From: Bacteroidales bacterium UBA3843
GTDB lineage: Bacteria; Bacteroidota; Bacteroidia; Bacteroidales; Paludibacteraceae
Reading direction: 5' to 3'
Length of the DNA stretch: 64,000 nucleotides
Assembly (NCBI GenBank): GCA_002392745.1
Contig: DGHR01000018.1
Coordinates: forward strand, 62,635 to 126,634
Shown here: piece after piece, positions 26,131 through 35,275 of the stretch
Numbering within the stretch: position 1 is the stretch's first letter
Layout of the letters: the number at the start of each line of letters is the position of its first letter
Notes under the pieces: generated by a model
What the model was told of the DNA's origin: nothing
Databases searched by the model: none
What the model saw: the letters and a program-made list of their open reading frames with translations, nothing else
Position numbers and translations under genes: made by a program

Positions 26131-26560
26131 CTCTCTCTAACCTATCACCCGGAACGTCCTTCCGCTTTCGGGATGGAGAAGCCAATTGACTTTTGGCTTC
26201 GAAAATCGGAACGTTAATCGTGCCCTTGTGGCTAAGAACGGCAGGAGCCGCGGGGAGCGTCGCTCCAACCAGACATGGCCTCCGCCGAGAAAGGTAAAAA
26301 AACAACAACCTCTCACTTTTCACCTTTCACCTTCCCCTTTCCCCTTTCACTTTTCCCTTTCACTTTTCACCTATAGCTCGCCCCGCGAGCGTCCTCTAAA
26401 CTATAACCTTTAACCAATAACCTATAACCTTTATTTAGGTTTTTGTCTAACAAATATTTTCTTTATAATAGATTTATTTTCTTTATTTTTTTTCTAAAAA
26501 CAATAACCAATCACCAATAACCAATCACCAATAACCAATCACCTTTACTTTATTGAATAC
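26131..26560. repeat. Composite dispersed-repeat region
   Basis: The gap 26131-26817 carries no gene. It holds the cggaacgtccttccgctttc / cctccgccgagaaaggta module (26150-26300), a fragment taatcgtgcccttgtggct related to the 25-bp tandem at 63618, and ctttcac/ctttccc 7-mers (26308-26375). A tagctcgccccgcgagcg block follows, then ctataac/ctttaac/caataac 7-mers (26400-26435) and ccaatca/ccaataa 7-mers (26499-26545). Confidence 0.75.
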
Positions 26561-26681
26561 TATGTAAAATGTTCCAAATCGGCAAAATGTTCTAAAAAAC
26601 ATGTTTTGCAACATAAAAACATGCACTATTTTAATATTCGACTATATATCCTTACTATTTGTGCGCGAAAGAGATAAAAAA

Positions 26682-26713
26682 TTTGGTGGTTTCGATGGAA
26701 AATATTAATTTTG
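26682..26713 (+). promoter_or_regulatory. Promoter of the 892-residue surface protein gene
   Basis: TTTG at 26682-26685, a 20-nt spacer and TAATTTTG at 26706-26713. The start is expected near 26719, giving a leader of about 100 nt. Confidence 0.65.
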
Positions 26714-26817
26714 CACCCGTTTTTCGCGGTAATACTACTGAATGTGGTCATAAAATCTTAAAAAACCACACTTTTGCAAACCGCACTTTACAAAATTAGT
26801 CGAAAGGTATAAAAGAT

Positions 26818-29496
26818 ATGAAAAAACTTACTTGTATTCTTAAAATTTGTCTGTTTCTCTGCGCCCTAACGCTTTCTAACAACGCATGGGGATTTACCTC
26901 TACTTTGAGCGGCACTGATTTGCTCAATAGTTATAATAATAGTTCTAAGAAGGTTTCTTGGACGCATGGACATGTGAATTTCTCCTTCTCAGGAAGTCGC
27001 TTATATATGACAGGCTCTAAAGGCTGGTTAGGAGATACTCGTATCCTTTATATGCCCAATGGCAAAGATATTCGCTATAACGAAAATACAACTTATACGT
27101 TAACTTGGACAAATACTGGTTACGATATAGAGGTGACAAAGGTAACACTGAATGTTAATCGTGCCTCCGGAGAGTCTTCGTATATCCAAGTCGGACAAGG
27201 AACCAAAACAGGCGACCTATTTGATAGATTATCTGCAGCAGACATTACATCAGGCTCGGAAACATATGGAAATGGAGAGTCAGTTCCCATTGTGTTCTAT
27301 AAAGCGTTCACTTGGTCTACATGTGCAGTTAATTCAATTACCATAGAATATAACCTGAAGCCGCAAATCAATGCGTCTAATGGTAGCGTAGGAGTAACTA
27401 TATGTGACGACAATAAGAAGACAATTGACTTGAAAACATTGGCAAAACCCGTTGTTACAAACGGTCACGTATCTTATTCCTACTCAATTCAAAGTGTAGC
27501 CCCTGCAGCGAATACTTCTGCTGCAAAAGCTACGGGACATATCTCAGGTTCTAATTTCTATGCTACGCAGGCAGGCGTATATACTATTAAAATTGCTACA
27601 ACCGCTGCGTCTTGCCATCAAGCCAATAGCAAAACCTTTACGGTAACTGTAACACCGGCGGCACTTACACTTACTGCACCTACTGCCAGTGATATCAAAT
27701 ACCACGATGCATTGAGTGCTTCTGTGCTTTCCGGTGGTCAGGCTAAAGCAGGAGACTGCGTGGTAGAGGGTTCATGGAAATGGAATGAACCCTCCCATAA
27801 ACCGAATATCGGCGATGACCAGCCCTTTGCGGTCACGTTTGTTCCTGCTGCTGACGCAGGAAACTACACCAACTTTAGTACTAACGCACTGGTGGATGTC
27901 AAACGTGCACATTTTATCTTCGACGGTAGCGGAGATGGTGCCGGCGATACCGACCACGTCAAATGGTGCAAGAACGACAACTGGGATGAGAACCTCGTTC
28001 CTGTCTTGGACGATGAAGTGGTGATTGAACATAATGTCGTAATTGTGCAGCAAGTAGCGGCATACAGCGTAGAAATCAAAGAGGGCGTCAGCCTGACTAT
28101 TGCACCTACCGGCGGCCTGACTGTAGGAGCGGGAGGTATTACCGGTGCTACCAAAGACAACCTGATTCTGAAGGCCGGTATAAGTGGCGAAACAAAAGGT
28201 CAGACAGGTTACCTGCGCATCTCTCCTGAATACACCGGCGCCATGCCGGAAGCTACCGTAGAGTTGTTCTCTATCGGCTATTGTGATTACGAACTGGGGC
28301 TGAAAAACCCTGCTGCATGGCAGTATATCGGCTATCCGATGGCGGATGCCGGCATAAAAGCTAAATCTATCTTCTATGGTTGGATATATGATTGGAATGA
28401 AGCTACAGGCGAATGGAAAAACAATAGAAAAAATCTATTGCTGAATCCCTTCACAGGCTATGCCGTTACTCAGGACTATACGCCCGAAGGCGATATGTAT
28501 GTCTTTGGAGGACAGTTTGTACCGAATGAGAACAAGGTGCTGAATTTGCAATATACCCCCGAATCGGCGGAACCGGGATGTAACGTGTTTGCCAATAGTT
28601 ACAGCGCACCTATCGATATCACGTTGATAGAGGAAACCGATTTCTCGGAGGGTGTAGAGGCTTCTATACATCTGTTCAATACCGGCTCGCGTAGCGATGC
28701 CGAGGCTCGGGCTGGACAAGCGGTTGACCTGAAAGCGGCAGGACAATATATCTCCATTCCTGTTAAGAAAGTCAAAGCGCTTGCACAAGATTTCGATTAC
28801 CCGACTATCATTCCTGCCATGCAAGGATTCTATGTCAATACCAACAAGGCCGGTACACTGACACTGGATTATGAAAAACTGGTTTGGAATGCAAATTACA
28901 CAACACACAGCAACACACCTCTCCGTGCTCCTAAATACGATGGGGATGCAGATGAGGAGGAGACTTCCGGTGCATTGTGCGTAACAGTAGCTACCGAAAA
29001 ATGGAGCGACAACCTCTATATCCTGGAGTCTGCCGAAAACATAAAAGCATTCGAGAACGGTCATGATGCGCACAAGATGATGAATGGTGAACTGAATGTT
29101 TTTGCTGTTGAAGGCGCGGATAACTTGTCGGTTGATGCTACGGATAATATGTCCGGTACATATATCGGAGTCCGTACTGGAGACACTACTGCTTACACGC
29201 TCCGTTTCAGCCATCTGCGCAGCGAACGCAATTTGGCTCTCCGCGACCATGTGGCAGACTTGACGATTGATATTGACAAAGATACTGAATATATGTTCTT
29301 TGCAGAGCCGAATAGTATGATTACTGACCGTTTTGAGATTGTTAGTCGTGACGAAGACGAACAATCCGGTGTGGCTACCGCTTTGGATAATGCAGAGAAC
29401 TCTACCAAGGTACAGAAGTTTGTGAAGAACAACCAACTCTTTGTCCTCAAAAACGGCGTGCTCTACAACGCACAAGGTATAGTTGTAGAGAAATAA
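26818..29496 (+). CDS. Large secreted surface protein with C-terminal sorting-like tail
   Basis: An 892-residue exported protein. Signal peptide to about residue 25 (SNNAWG). Beta-rich N-terminal domains include a strand set at about 180-280 and an MBG/Ig-like unit at about 280-365 (LTAPTASDIKYHDALSASVLSGGQAKAGD..VTFVPAADAGNYT). A region from about 375 resembles the autotransporter-like surface proteins of Bacteroidales (WDENLVPVLDDEVVIEHNVVI). The last 40 residues contain NNQLFVLKNGVLYNAQGIVV, the tail shared with four other secreted proteins. No enzymatic motif. Probably displayed on the surface; cotranscription with the Cys-rich gene 52 bp downstream is likely. Confidence 0.75.
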   Translation: MKKLTCILKICLFLCALTLSNNAWGFTSTLSGTDLLNSYNNSSKKVSWTHGHVNFSFSGSRLYMTGSKGWLGDTRILYMPNGKDIRYNENTTYTLTWTNTGYDIEVTKVTLNVNRASGESSYIQVGQGTKTGDLFDRLSAADITSGSETYGNGESVPIVFYKAFTWSTCAVNSITIEYNLKPQINASNGSVGVTICDDNKKTIDLKTLAKPVVTNGHVSYSYSIQSVAPAANTSAAKATGHISGSNFYATQAGVYTIKIATTAASCHQANSKTFTVTVTPAALTLTAPTASDIKYHDALSASVLSGGQAKAGDCVVEGSWKWNEPSHKPNIGDDQPFAVTFVPAADAGNYTNFSTNALVDVKRAHFIFDGSGDGAGDTDHVKWCKNDNWDENLVPVLDDEVVIEHNVVIVQQVAAYSVEIKEGVSLTIAPTGGLTVGAGGITGATKDNLILKAGISGETKGQTGYLRISPEYTGAMPEATVELFSIGYCDYELGLKNPAAWQYIGYPMADAGIKAKSIFYGWIYDWNEATGEWKNNRKNLLLNPFTGYAVTQDYTPEGDMYVFGGQFVPNENKVLNLQYTPESAEPGCNVFANSYSAPIDITLIEETDFSEGVEASIHLFNTGSRSDAEARAGQAVDLKAAGQYISIPVKKVKALAQDFDYPTIIPAMQGFYVNTNKAGTLTLDYEKLVWNANYTTHSNTPLRAPKYDGDADEEETSGALCVTVATEKWSDNLYILESAENIKAFENGHDAHKMMNGELNVFAVEGADNLSVDATDNMSGTYIGVRTGDTTAYTLRFSHLRSERNLALRDHVADLTIDIDKDTEYMFFAEPNSMITDRFEIVSRDEDEQSGVATALDNAENSTKVQKFVKNNQLFVLKNGVLYNAQGIVVEK

Positions 29497-29548
29497 TTGT
29501 TTCCCCTTGTGACAAGGGCATATTGAATAATAGGTATTAGTCTGTTTA

Positions 29549-30295
29549 ATGAAATTCTGCAATCACATCGTATATACAATGTTGTGTGCATGCGGCGTCA
29601 TGTGGCTAATTTGCATGTGTCTGGTGTGCATGCTGTCGCTCAATGCCGCTGAGGCATGCCACATCAGTTCGTCTGTACGGTACGCTTCTTCCTATAAACC
29701 TAAAAGCACGAGCGCGTACCTGCGCCCGCGTGCAATAGGGCATGCACACCATACCCATTCTGCTATGGCGCAGGCACCTGTTGTTTCCATGCGTTCTACA
29801 AGCACAGGCGTACGGATAGCAACTACTTCTTCCGCCTCAGTAAATGTCACAGGTTGCAACGCGCATGTACAGAGCGGTGCTTTGGCTATGAATACAGCCT
29901 CTCTCTCTTCACGCGGAACCCTGAATAACTCTGTACCCGTTGTTTCCGGATTCAGGACAGTGGCATCCAATGTGTCAGGAGGTGTGCTGGCTGCTGAAAC
30001 CCCGCAGCGGGCTGCTGTACAGGGACGTCGCAAAGCGAATACCCCCGATGACCCGGATGCATGCTCTGGCTGCGACTGGGTGTGGGTTGATGATTTATAC
30101 GGAGCCGGCCGTGGTGGATATGTATGCTCTAAGTGTGGAGAGGAACTTAAAGACTGTAAGGGAAACTGTGGAGAATGTGGCGATGACTGTCATTGCAAGG
30201 CGCCACTCAACATGGATGAAGCGGTGATGTTGTTCTTTGTGGCTATGGCTGCGGCTTACGGAGCATACAAAAAAAGGACACTCATTCTACAATGA
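29549..30295 (+). CDS. Cys-rich membrane protein with C-terminal anchor
   Basis: A 248-residue protein of unknown family. Residues 1-35 form a hydrophobic, unusually Cys-rich segment (C-A-C-G, C-M-C, C-M) that could be a signal anchor. The middle is Ser/Ala/Thr-rich and disordered. Residues about 170-215 hold a dense Cys cluster (CSGC, CSKC, CKGNCGECGDDCHC) that looks metal binding or disulphide-rich. The C-terminus is a short hydrophobic helix (DEAVMLFFVAMAAAYGAY) followed by KKR, resembling the C-terminal anchors of Bacteroidetes surface proteins. It follows the 892-residue surface protein gene; a hairpin (ccccttgtgacaaggg) lies between them. Confidence 0.6.
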   Translation: MKFCNHIVYTMLCACGVMWLICMCLVCMLSLNAAEACHISSSVRYASSYKPKSTSAYLRPRAIGHAHHTHSAMAQAPVVSMRSTSTGVRIATTSSASVNVTGCNAHVQSGALAMNTASLSSRGTLNNSVPVVSGFRTVASNVSGGVLAAETPQRAAVQGRRKANTPDDPDACSGCDWVWVDDLYGAGRGGYVCSKCGEELKDCKGNCGECGDDCHCKAPLNMDEAVMLFFVAMAAAYGAYKKRTLILQ

Positions 30296-30327
30296 TTGTC
30301 CATAGTGCTAACGGTGTGCTACCGTGA

Positions 30328-30371
30328 ATGATTGCAAAATGATTGCAAAATGACTGCAAAATAACTGCAAA
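30328..30371. repeat. Four 11-bp tandem units (atgattgcaaa type)
   Basis: Four exact-length units: atgattgcaaa twice, atgactgcaaa and ataactgcaaa. They lie in the 93-bp gap between the convergent Cys-rich and DUF4861 genes. Same period as the arrays at 21729, 21943 and 63874. Confidence 0.8.
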
Positions 30372-30388
30372 AAGAAAAGGGAACTGAA

Positions 30389-31453
30389 TCATTTGAGGCC
30401 TTTCGCCCATTTCTTCAAATAAGCATACCACTCCTCGGCTGTCTTTGCCACGGGGTGGTTTTCTTTGGTCGCACCGCAGCAGGTGAGATAGAAGTAAGCG
30501 GAATACGCTTGTCCGGCGGCTGATAACTTCAGCAAACACAGGTTGTTCCGCGTGTCCCGTACCAATTCTCCGGCATACTCTTTGGGAATAAAGACTCCCA
30601 GTCCCACGGTTTCTTTGGCATACTTGGCGCTGTCGTTTACCGGCCAGTCTGTGCCCCAAGAGGCGAGGAGAACCCCGTTCTCTAACCGGATATGGGTGAT
30701 TTGTGATTTGTCATTCGGACCTTTGGCCGGTATCGTCTGCACACCTGTACACAGCCCTTCAAGCGGTTCGCTCACATATACATCGCACCGCATGTCGCGG
30801 TGACCGGCCTGCATGGTATAGCGGGTGGTCATATCTGCTGTACGGCCTTCGGTCTGCCAACCCTTGACGGCAACCTCTATGGCCGCCTTCGTGCGGCTCT
30901 GTGATACTATCCGCTGGCTGCGGGACGCTATATGCTCTATATGTACCTGCTTCTTGCCGTTCCAATATTTCACGCTGCCAACGCCTACGGTGCCGCTTAC
31001 GCGCAAAATGTCGTCGCCATAGCCGTCTGCCAACAGACTGTCATTCGGATACCAATAACTCTGCGCCAACTCCAACTGCGGCGTACGTTTGCAATAGGGG
31101 TCTATGGTCTGCTTCTTGTCGAAATAGATACGGTATGCCATCTGCTCGCTCTCTATCGCCACACCATGGTGGTGCAGCGAATGATAGACATCCTCTTTCT
31201 CGTCTGTCGAGCTCCATTCCGTAATGGGGTAGCAATGCCGTGTCTTGCCTTCCGCATGGATGACGGTATAGCCCTCGCGCGTCGAATCAGCCGGTGTGCC
31301 GATACGCCAGAACGAAGTGGCTACCCGCGGGGCGCACCCCGCGAGTAGAAAGACCACTACGCTCAAAGTCAAAAGACCGCTAACGCTCAAAGAAGAAAGA
31401 GTCTTTCGACTTTCGACTTTCGACTTTTTACTATTTTCAATTAATCTTGACAT
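30389..31453 (-). CDS. DUF4861-family lipoprotein, likely pectin-degradation associated
   Basis: A 354-residue lipoprotein. An unusually long basic/Ser-rich N-terminus (about 30 residues, containing KKSKVESRK) precedes the hydrophobic signal core and the lipobox LLAGC near residue 38. The extension is encoded by a gactttc heptamer array (31401-31435). The mature part fits DUF4861 (GYTVIHAEGKTRHCYP, HHHGVAIESEQMAYRIYFDKKQTIDPY), a family found beside GH28/GH105 pectin enzymes. It overlaps the GH28 gene by 17 bp and is the last gene of the long minus-strand run. ATG 31453 is preferred to a TTG two codons upstream. A second repeat-like segment may encode KSQITH near residue 245. Confidence 0.78.
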   Translation of the reverse strand: MSRLIENSKKSKVESRKTLSSLSVSGLLTLSVVVFLLAGCAPRVATSFWRIGTPADSTREGYTVIHAEGKTRHCYPITEWSSTDEKEDVYHSLHHHGVAIESEQMAYRIYFDKKQTIDPYCKRTPQLELAQSYWYPNDSLLADGYGDDILRVSGTVGVGSVKYWNGKKQVHIEHIASRSQRIVSQSRTKAAIEVAVKGWQTEGRTADMTTRYTMQAGHRDMRCDVYVSEPLEGLCTGVQTIPAKGPNDKSQITHIRLENGVLLASWGTDWPVNDSAKYAKETVGLGVFIPKEYAGELVRDTRNNLCLLKLSAAGQAYSAYFYLTCCGATKENHPVAKTAEEWYAYLKKWAKGLK

Positions 31454-32984
31454 TCTCAACGGACGGCGCCAAGGTGAACGCTTCGCCTTGGTTTACATGG
31501 ATATTCACGTTCTCGATAATCAGCCCGTTGGTCTGGCGGAAGAGCGCACCTTCGTTGGCGCTCATATCCATGTTGCGCAGTGTCACATTCTCAATCTTCT
31601 GTTCGGGCAGGCCATTGAAATAAACGGCACGTTTGATATTCAGACCCTTGACATCTTCAATCACAATATTGCGGAAAGCGGGTGTCTCTTCGCTTGCTTC
31701 GGGGGCCTCCGCGTTCATACGGGCTGCCAGCTCTTCCTCGGTCTCCTCGCCGGCTCCCTTGCCGCCATAGAAGAGGTCGAACAAAAGTCCTTCGTTGGGA
31801 ATATTGACCATATTGACGTCACGGATGTAGATGTTCTCTACTACGCCTCCGCGGCCGCGTGTTGATTTGAAGCGCAGACCTACATCGGTGCCGATATACA
31901 GGTTGTTGCTTACCTGAACGTTCTTGATACCGCCGGACATCTCCGAGCCGCATACAAAACCGCCGTGACCATGATAGACTGTGCAGTCGTCTACTACCAC
32001 GTTCTCCGTCGGGATACCGCGGTCGCGACCGGGTTTGTTCTTGCCGGACTTCATGCAGATGGCATCATCGCCTACGTCGAACGAGCAACGGCTGATAACT
32101 ACGTTCTTGCAACTCTCTACATCCACGCCGTCGCCGTTCTGGCTATACCACGGGTTGCGTACATTCAGGTCGCGCAGTATCAGGTTCTCGCAGCACATCG
32201 GGTGGATATTCCATGCCGGCGAGTTCTCCAGTGTCACACCCTCAAGCAGGATGTTTTTGCATCCGACGAAATGAACCATGACCGGACGGAGGAATGATTT
32301 CACTTGCTGCCACAACGTATCATCCGTGATGACGGGTACGTTCTGGTCCACGCAGTAACTCTGCGCCAGGATAGATGCGCTATCCGGATACCAGATATCT
32401 TTCTCTGTGACCACTCCGCCTTTCTTCAGGTGTTGTTTCCATTGGCTGGGTGCCATCTTGTTCTTCTTGAGCGGACGCCACCAGTCGCCGTTTCCGTTGA
32501 ACGAACCATGACCGGTGATGGCGATGTTTTCCGCATTGAAGGCATTGAGCGGGCTGGTGCAACGCTTGGTAGGTATGCCCTCAAACCATGTATCGTAAAT
32601 CTCATACAAGTCCAGGTCGTGAGAGAACAGAACCAGACAGTTACGCTCGGTATAGAGGCGTACGTTGGATTTCAGTTGGATAGGTCCGGTAGTGAAAAGA
32701 CCGGCAGGGATGATGACAGTGCCGCCTCCGGCTTCCGTACACTCGTCAATAGCCGACTGGATGGCTCCGGTGGACAGGGCTACACCGGTGGGGTCTGCCC
32801 CGTAATCCAGCACGTTGTAGGTGCGGTCCGGGAAAACGGGCAACTGCACTTTCGGCATTTCGAACGAAGCCGACTTGGTCAACGCGTCAATATCGCGTTG
32901 AGTGGTGGTTTGGTACTGTGGTGCATGGCTGCAGGCTCCTAAAACGACTGCTGCAAGCAACAAAGTAGTTAAGTAATTTCTCAT
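31437..32984 (-). CDS. GH28 polygalacturonase-like lipoprotein
   Basis: A 515-residue lipoprotein (lipobox VLGAC, cysteine near residue 18) of glycoside hydrolase family 28. N-terminal YNVLDYGADPTGVA marks the right-handed parallel beta-helix. The catalytic region shows SPAWNIHP, NGDGVDVESC, VGDDAICMKSG and VCGSEMSGGIKNV (GH28 NTDG-, DD- and GHG-type sites in modified form). It should cleave galacturonide linkages of pectin in the periplasm or at the surface. It overlaps truA by 4 bp (ATGA) upstream and DUF4861 by 17 bp downstream. Confidence 0.9.
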   Translation of the reverse strand: MRNYLTTLLLAAVVLGACSHAPQYQTTTQRDIDALTKSASFEMPKVQLPVFPDRTYNVLDYGADPTGVALSTGAIQSAIDECTEAGGGTVIIPAGLFTTGPIQLKSNVRLYTERNCLVLFSHDLDLYEIYDTWFEGIPTKRCTSPLNAFNAENIAITGHGSFNGNGDWWRPLKKNKMAPSQWKQHLKKGGVVTEKDIWYPDSASILAQSYCVDQNVPVITDDTLWQQVKSFLRPVMVHFVGCKNILLEGVTLENSPAWNIHPMCCENLILRDLNVRNPWYSQNGDGVDVESCKNVVISRCSFDVGDDAICMKSGKNKPGRDRGIPTENVVVDDCTVYHGHGGFVCGSEMSGGIKNVQVSNNLYIGTDVGLRFKSTRGRGGVVENIYIRDVNMVNIPNEGLLFDLFYGGKGAGEETEEELAARMNAEAPEASEETPAFRNIVIEDVKGLNIKRAVYFNGLPEQKIENVTLRNMDMSANEGALFRQTNGLIIENVNIHVNQGEAFTLAPSVENVKIN

Positions 32985-33727
32985 GATAAATATATTTTAT
33001 TTGGATATTTGATATCAACTAATGACAGTCCTTCTGCGGGGGCGGAGTGACCTGCCCGGCTGCGGCTGTGTGCTGCAATGACTTCCGCCATCTGTTCCGG
33101 CGTCATATGTCCGCGGCCTATTTCAAACAGTGTGCCGACCACAGCGCGCACCATGTTTCTCAAAAAACGGTCTGCTGTAATGGTGAAGCATGCGGTAGTC
33201 TCGCTCTCTTGCACCCATCGGGCCTCGCATACATGGCAGATAGTGGTCTTTACATCCGTGTGAATGCGGCAGAACGAGGCGAAATCCTGTTGCCCGAGCA
33301 GGTATTGTGCCGCGCGGTTCATCGCCTCGAAATCCAGTCCGGCAGCCACGCGTGTGTGGGTCTGGTACAGGAACGGGTCTTTGGCTGTGGTAATGCGGTA
33401 TTGGTATGTCCGTGCCGTAGCGTCAAAACGCGCATGGGCATCATCCCGCACGGGACGTATGCCGCGGATGGCAATCGAGTCGGGAAGCAGATTGTTGAGC
33501 CTTGCTGCCAGATTGACGGGAACGGGTTTGACGGTGTCGAAATGCGCTACCATGTACGCGGCATGCACCCCTGCATCGGTCCGTCCGGCGAAAGTCAGCG
33601 GAACGGGCTCGCGCAGAATGGTAGCCATCGCCTCTTCCAGCACAGCCTGCACCGTAATCCCGTTGGGCTGTGTCTGCGAACCATGATAGTCCGTCCCTCT
33701 GTATGCAAAAGTAATAAAATAGCGCAT
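32981..33727 (-). CDS. truA: tRNA pseudouridine synthase A
   Basis: A 248-residue TruA. RYFITFAYRGTDYHGSQTQPN opens the protein, the catalytic aspartate lies in FAGRTDAGVHA near residue 52, and RTYQYRI and FLRNMVRAVVGTLFEIGRG complete the family pattern. It converts uridines 38-40 of tRNA anticodon stems to pseudouridine. Its stop overlaps the start of the GH28 gene, an unusual pairing of tRNA modification with pectin degradation. A flippase gene lies 14 bp upstream. Confidence 0.94.
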   Translation of the reverse strand: MRYFITFAYRGTDYHGSQTQPNGITVQAVLEEAMATILREPVPLTFAGRTDAGVHAAYMVAHFDTVKPVPVNLAARLNNLLPDSIAIRGIRPVRDDAHARFDATARTYQYRITTAKDPFLYQTHTRVAAGLDFEAMNRAAQYLLGQQDFASFCRIHTDVKTTICHVCEARWVQESETTACFTITADRFLRNMVRAVVGTLFEIGRGHMTPEQMAEVIAAHSRSRAGHSAPAEGLSLVDIKYPNKIYLS

Positions 33728-33741
33728 CCCGATAGATGATT

Positions 33742-35241
33742 TTACGATTTATGATGTACCGTCTGTATAATCTGGCTGTTTATCTCCGGCGACAGCTTCG
33801 CATAAAACGCGATAACCGCCCCTCCGCCCAGCAGCACTATGCTCCGCACAATACTATCCACCCATATGTTCAACTCCGGTAAGAATTTCTGCCATAGTGC
33901 ATTCAGTACGAAAATGGCAGTCAGCAGCGCCAGAATGCACCACCATTTGCCATCTACGACATGGAAATGTCCCAGCGGCACTATGACCGCAATAATCAAC
34001 AGATAGTACAGTCCGTATGAGATAAAATTGCTGAGTGCAGCGCCCTCCATACCGTACAGCGGCACCAGGTAGTTGTTCAATATGATGGCACTGACCGTCA
34101 GTACCAGCGACAACAGGAGACTGAGCGCATAATACCGGCTATAGTTCAATGCGGTCAGACATATAGTAAACGTCCCCAAAACCAATTGGCTGACGCCTAA
34201 GATAAGCACCACGCTCTTTGCCGTAGCGAAGGTGGCGCCGTTGGGCAGTATATGGAAAATAAGGTCGATATTCAACCATATCGCCAGTAGTATGAATCCG
34301 CCAATGAGCAGCATGTTTCTGGTCACCTGGCGTATGAGGGCAGAACATTCTTCGCGATTCTGCTCTTTGATAGCTCTGGACAACTGCGGTGATGCAATCG
34401 CCGAGACAGAGCGGTTAGGTACACTCACCAGCACGGCCATATAGGTTGCGATGGCGAAAATACCGGTGCTGTCCAAACCCATCTTGGCTGTCACAAAGAA
34501 CGAAGAGAGAGTAGGAGCCAGGACTGTCGTGAGAGCGGATAGCAAGAGAAATCCGGTATAGATGAGATATTTGCGTACCAGCGCGACGTTGTTGCGCAGA
34601 AACGCCCAGTCCGGCCGCAGGCGGACAGGCCGCAGCGAAAAGAAAAAGCACAGGTTGATGAGCGCCGCTATCGCATAGTTGATGCAAATACCGACAACCA
34701 TGCCGTCTATGGATACAATCCGGAATGCATACAGCAGGTAGATGACCAGCATACCCACCCGTATGACTAATTCCCGCACCGCACGCGGAACGACAATATG
34801 CATCAATACATTGCATGTACCCTCGCATATCGTTTGATAGAGCATGAAAAATGCCAAAGGCAGCACGAAATAGTAGTACTCTACAAACAGCGGTGATTTG
34901 TCGCCAAACCATCCACTTATCGGAACACGGCATGTCCAATACAGAATGGCAAAAAGGAGAAATCCGATAAATGGTATCACCATCGCCCAGAAGAAGAAAC
35001 CATGGTCATCATCGCTTTTCTTATCCTGAAAATACGGATAGAAACGGATGATGCTTGCGCTGGTTCCCAACTGCGCCAGACTCATGAATAAAATAGCCGT
35101 GTCAATAAGCACTCGTGCCAACCCGATTTCCTCGGTAGTGAGGAAACGGGTTAGTACGAAGAACGTGGTAACAACACCTACGGCAATACCCAGATAGGTC
35201 ACTATTGTGCCACGTATGGATTGTCTGGCTATTACGCCCAT
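33742..35241 (-). CDS. Polysaccharide flippase (Wzx/MATE-like)
   Basis: A 499-residue membrane protein with about 12-14 hydrophobic segments, starting SIRGTIVTYLGIAVGVVTTFFVLTRFLTTEEIG. That is the oligosaccharide flippase (polysaccharide biosynthesis protein) signature: a short amphipathic start, a glycine-containing first helix and the L-T-T-E-E-x-G turn. It would flip lipid-linked oligosaccharides across the inner membrane. A second, different flippase lies at 37822-39273. No glycosyltransferase is adjacent here, so the substrate cannot be guessed. Confidence 0.85.
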   Translation of the reverse strand: MGVIARQSIRGTIVTYLGIAVGVVTTFFVLTRFLTTEEIGLARVLIDTAILFMSLAQLGTSASIIRFYPYFQDKKSDDDHGFFFWAMVIPFIGFLLFAILYWTCRVPISGWFGDKSPLFVEYYYFVLPLAFFMLYQTICEGTCNVLMHIVVPRAVRELVIRVGMLVIYLLYAFRIVSIDGMVVGICINYAIAALINLCFFFSLRPVRLRPDWAFLRNNVALVRKYLIYTGFLLLSALTTVLAPTLSSFFVTAKMGLDSTGIFAIATYMAVLVSVPNRSVSAIASPQLSRAIKEQNREECSALIRQVTRNMLLIGGFILLAIWLNIDLIFHILPNGATFATAKSVVLILGVSQLVLGTFTICLTALNYSRYYALSLLLSLVLTVSAIILNNYLVPLYGMEGAALSNFISYGLYYLLIIAVIVPLGHFHVVDGKWWCILALLTAIFVLNALWQKFLPELNIWVDSIVRSIVLLGGGAVIAFYAKLSPEINSQIIQTVHHKS

Positions 35242-35275
35242 TGGTCGATTGATGATTTAGGCATTTCCCATTTTA

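Noticed and set aside
28435..29562. 375-codon minus-strand open frame opposite the 892-residue surface protein
   Set aside because: Antisense shadow; no start context, promoter or recognisable motif.
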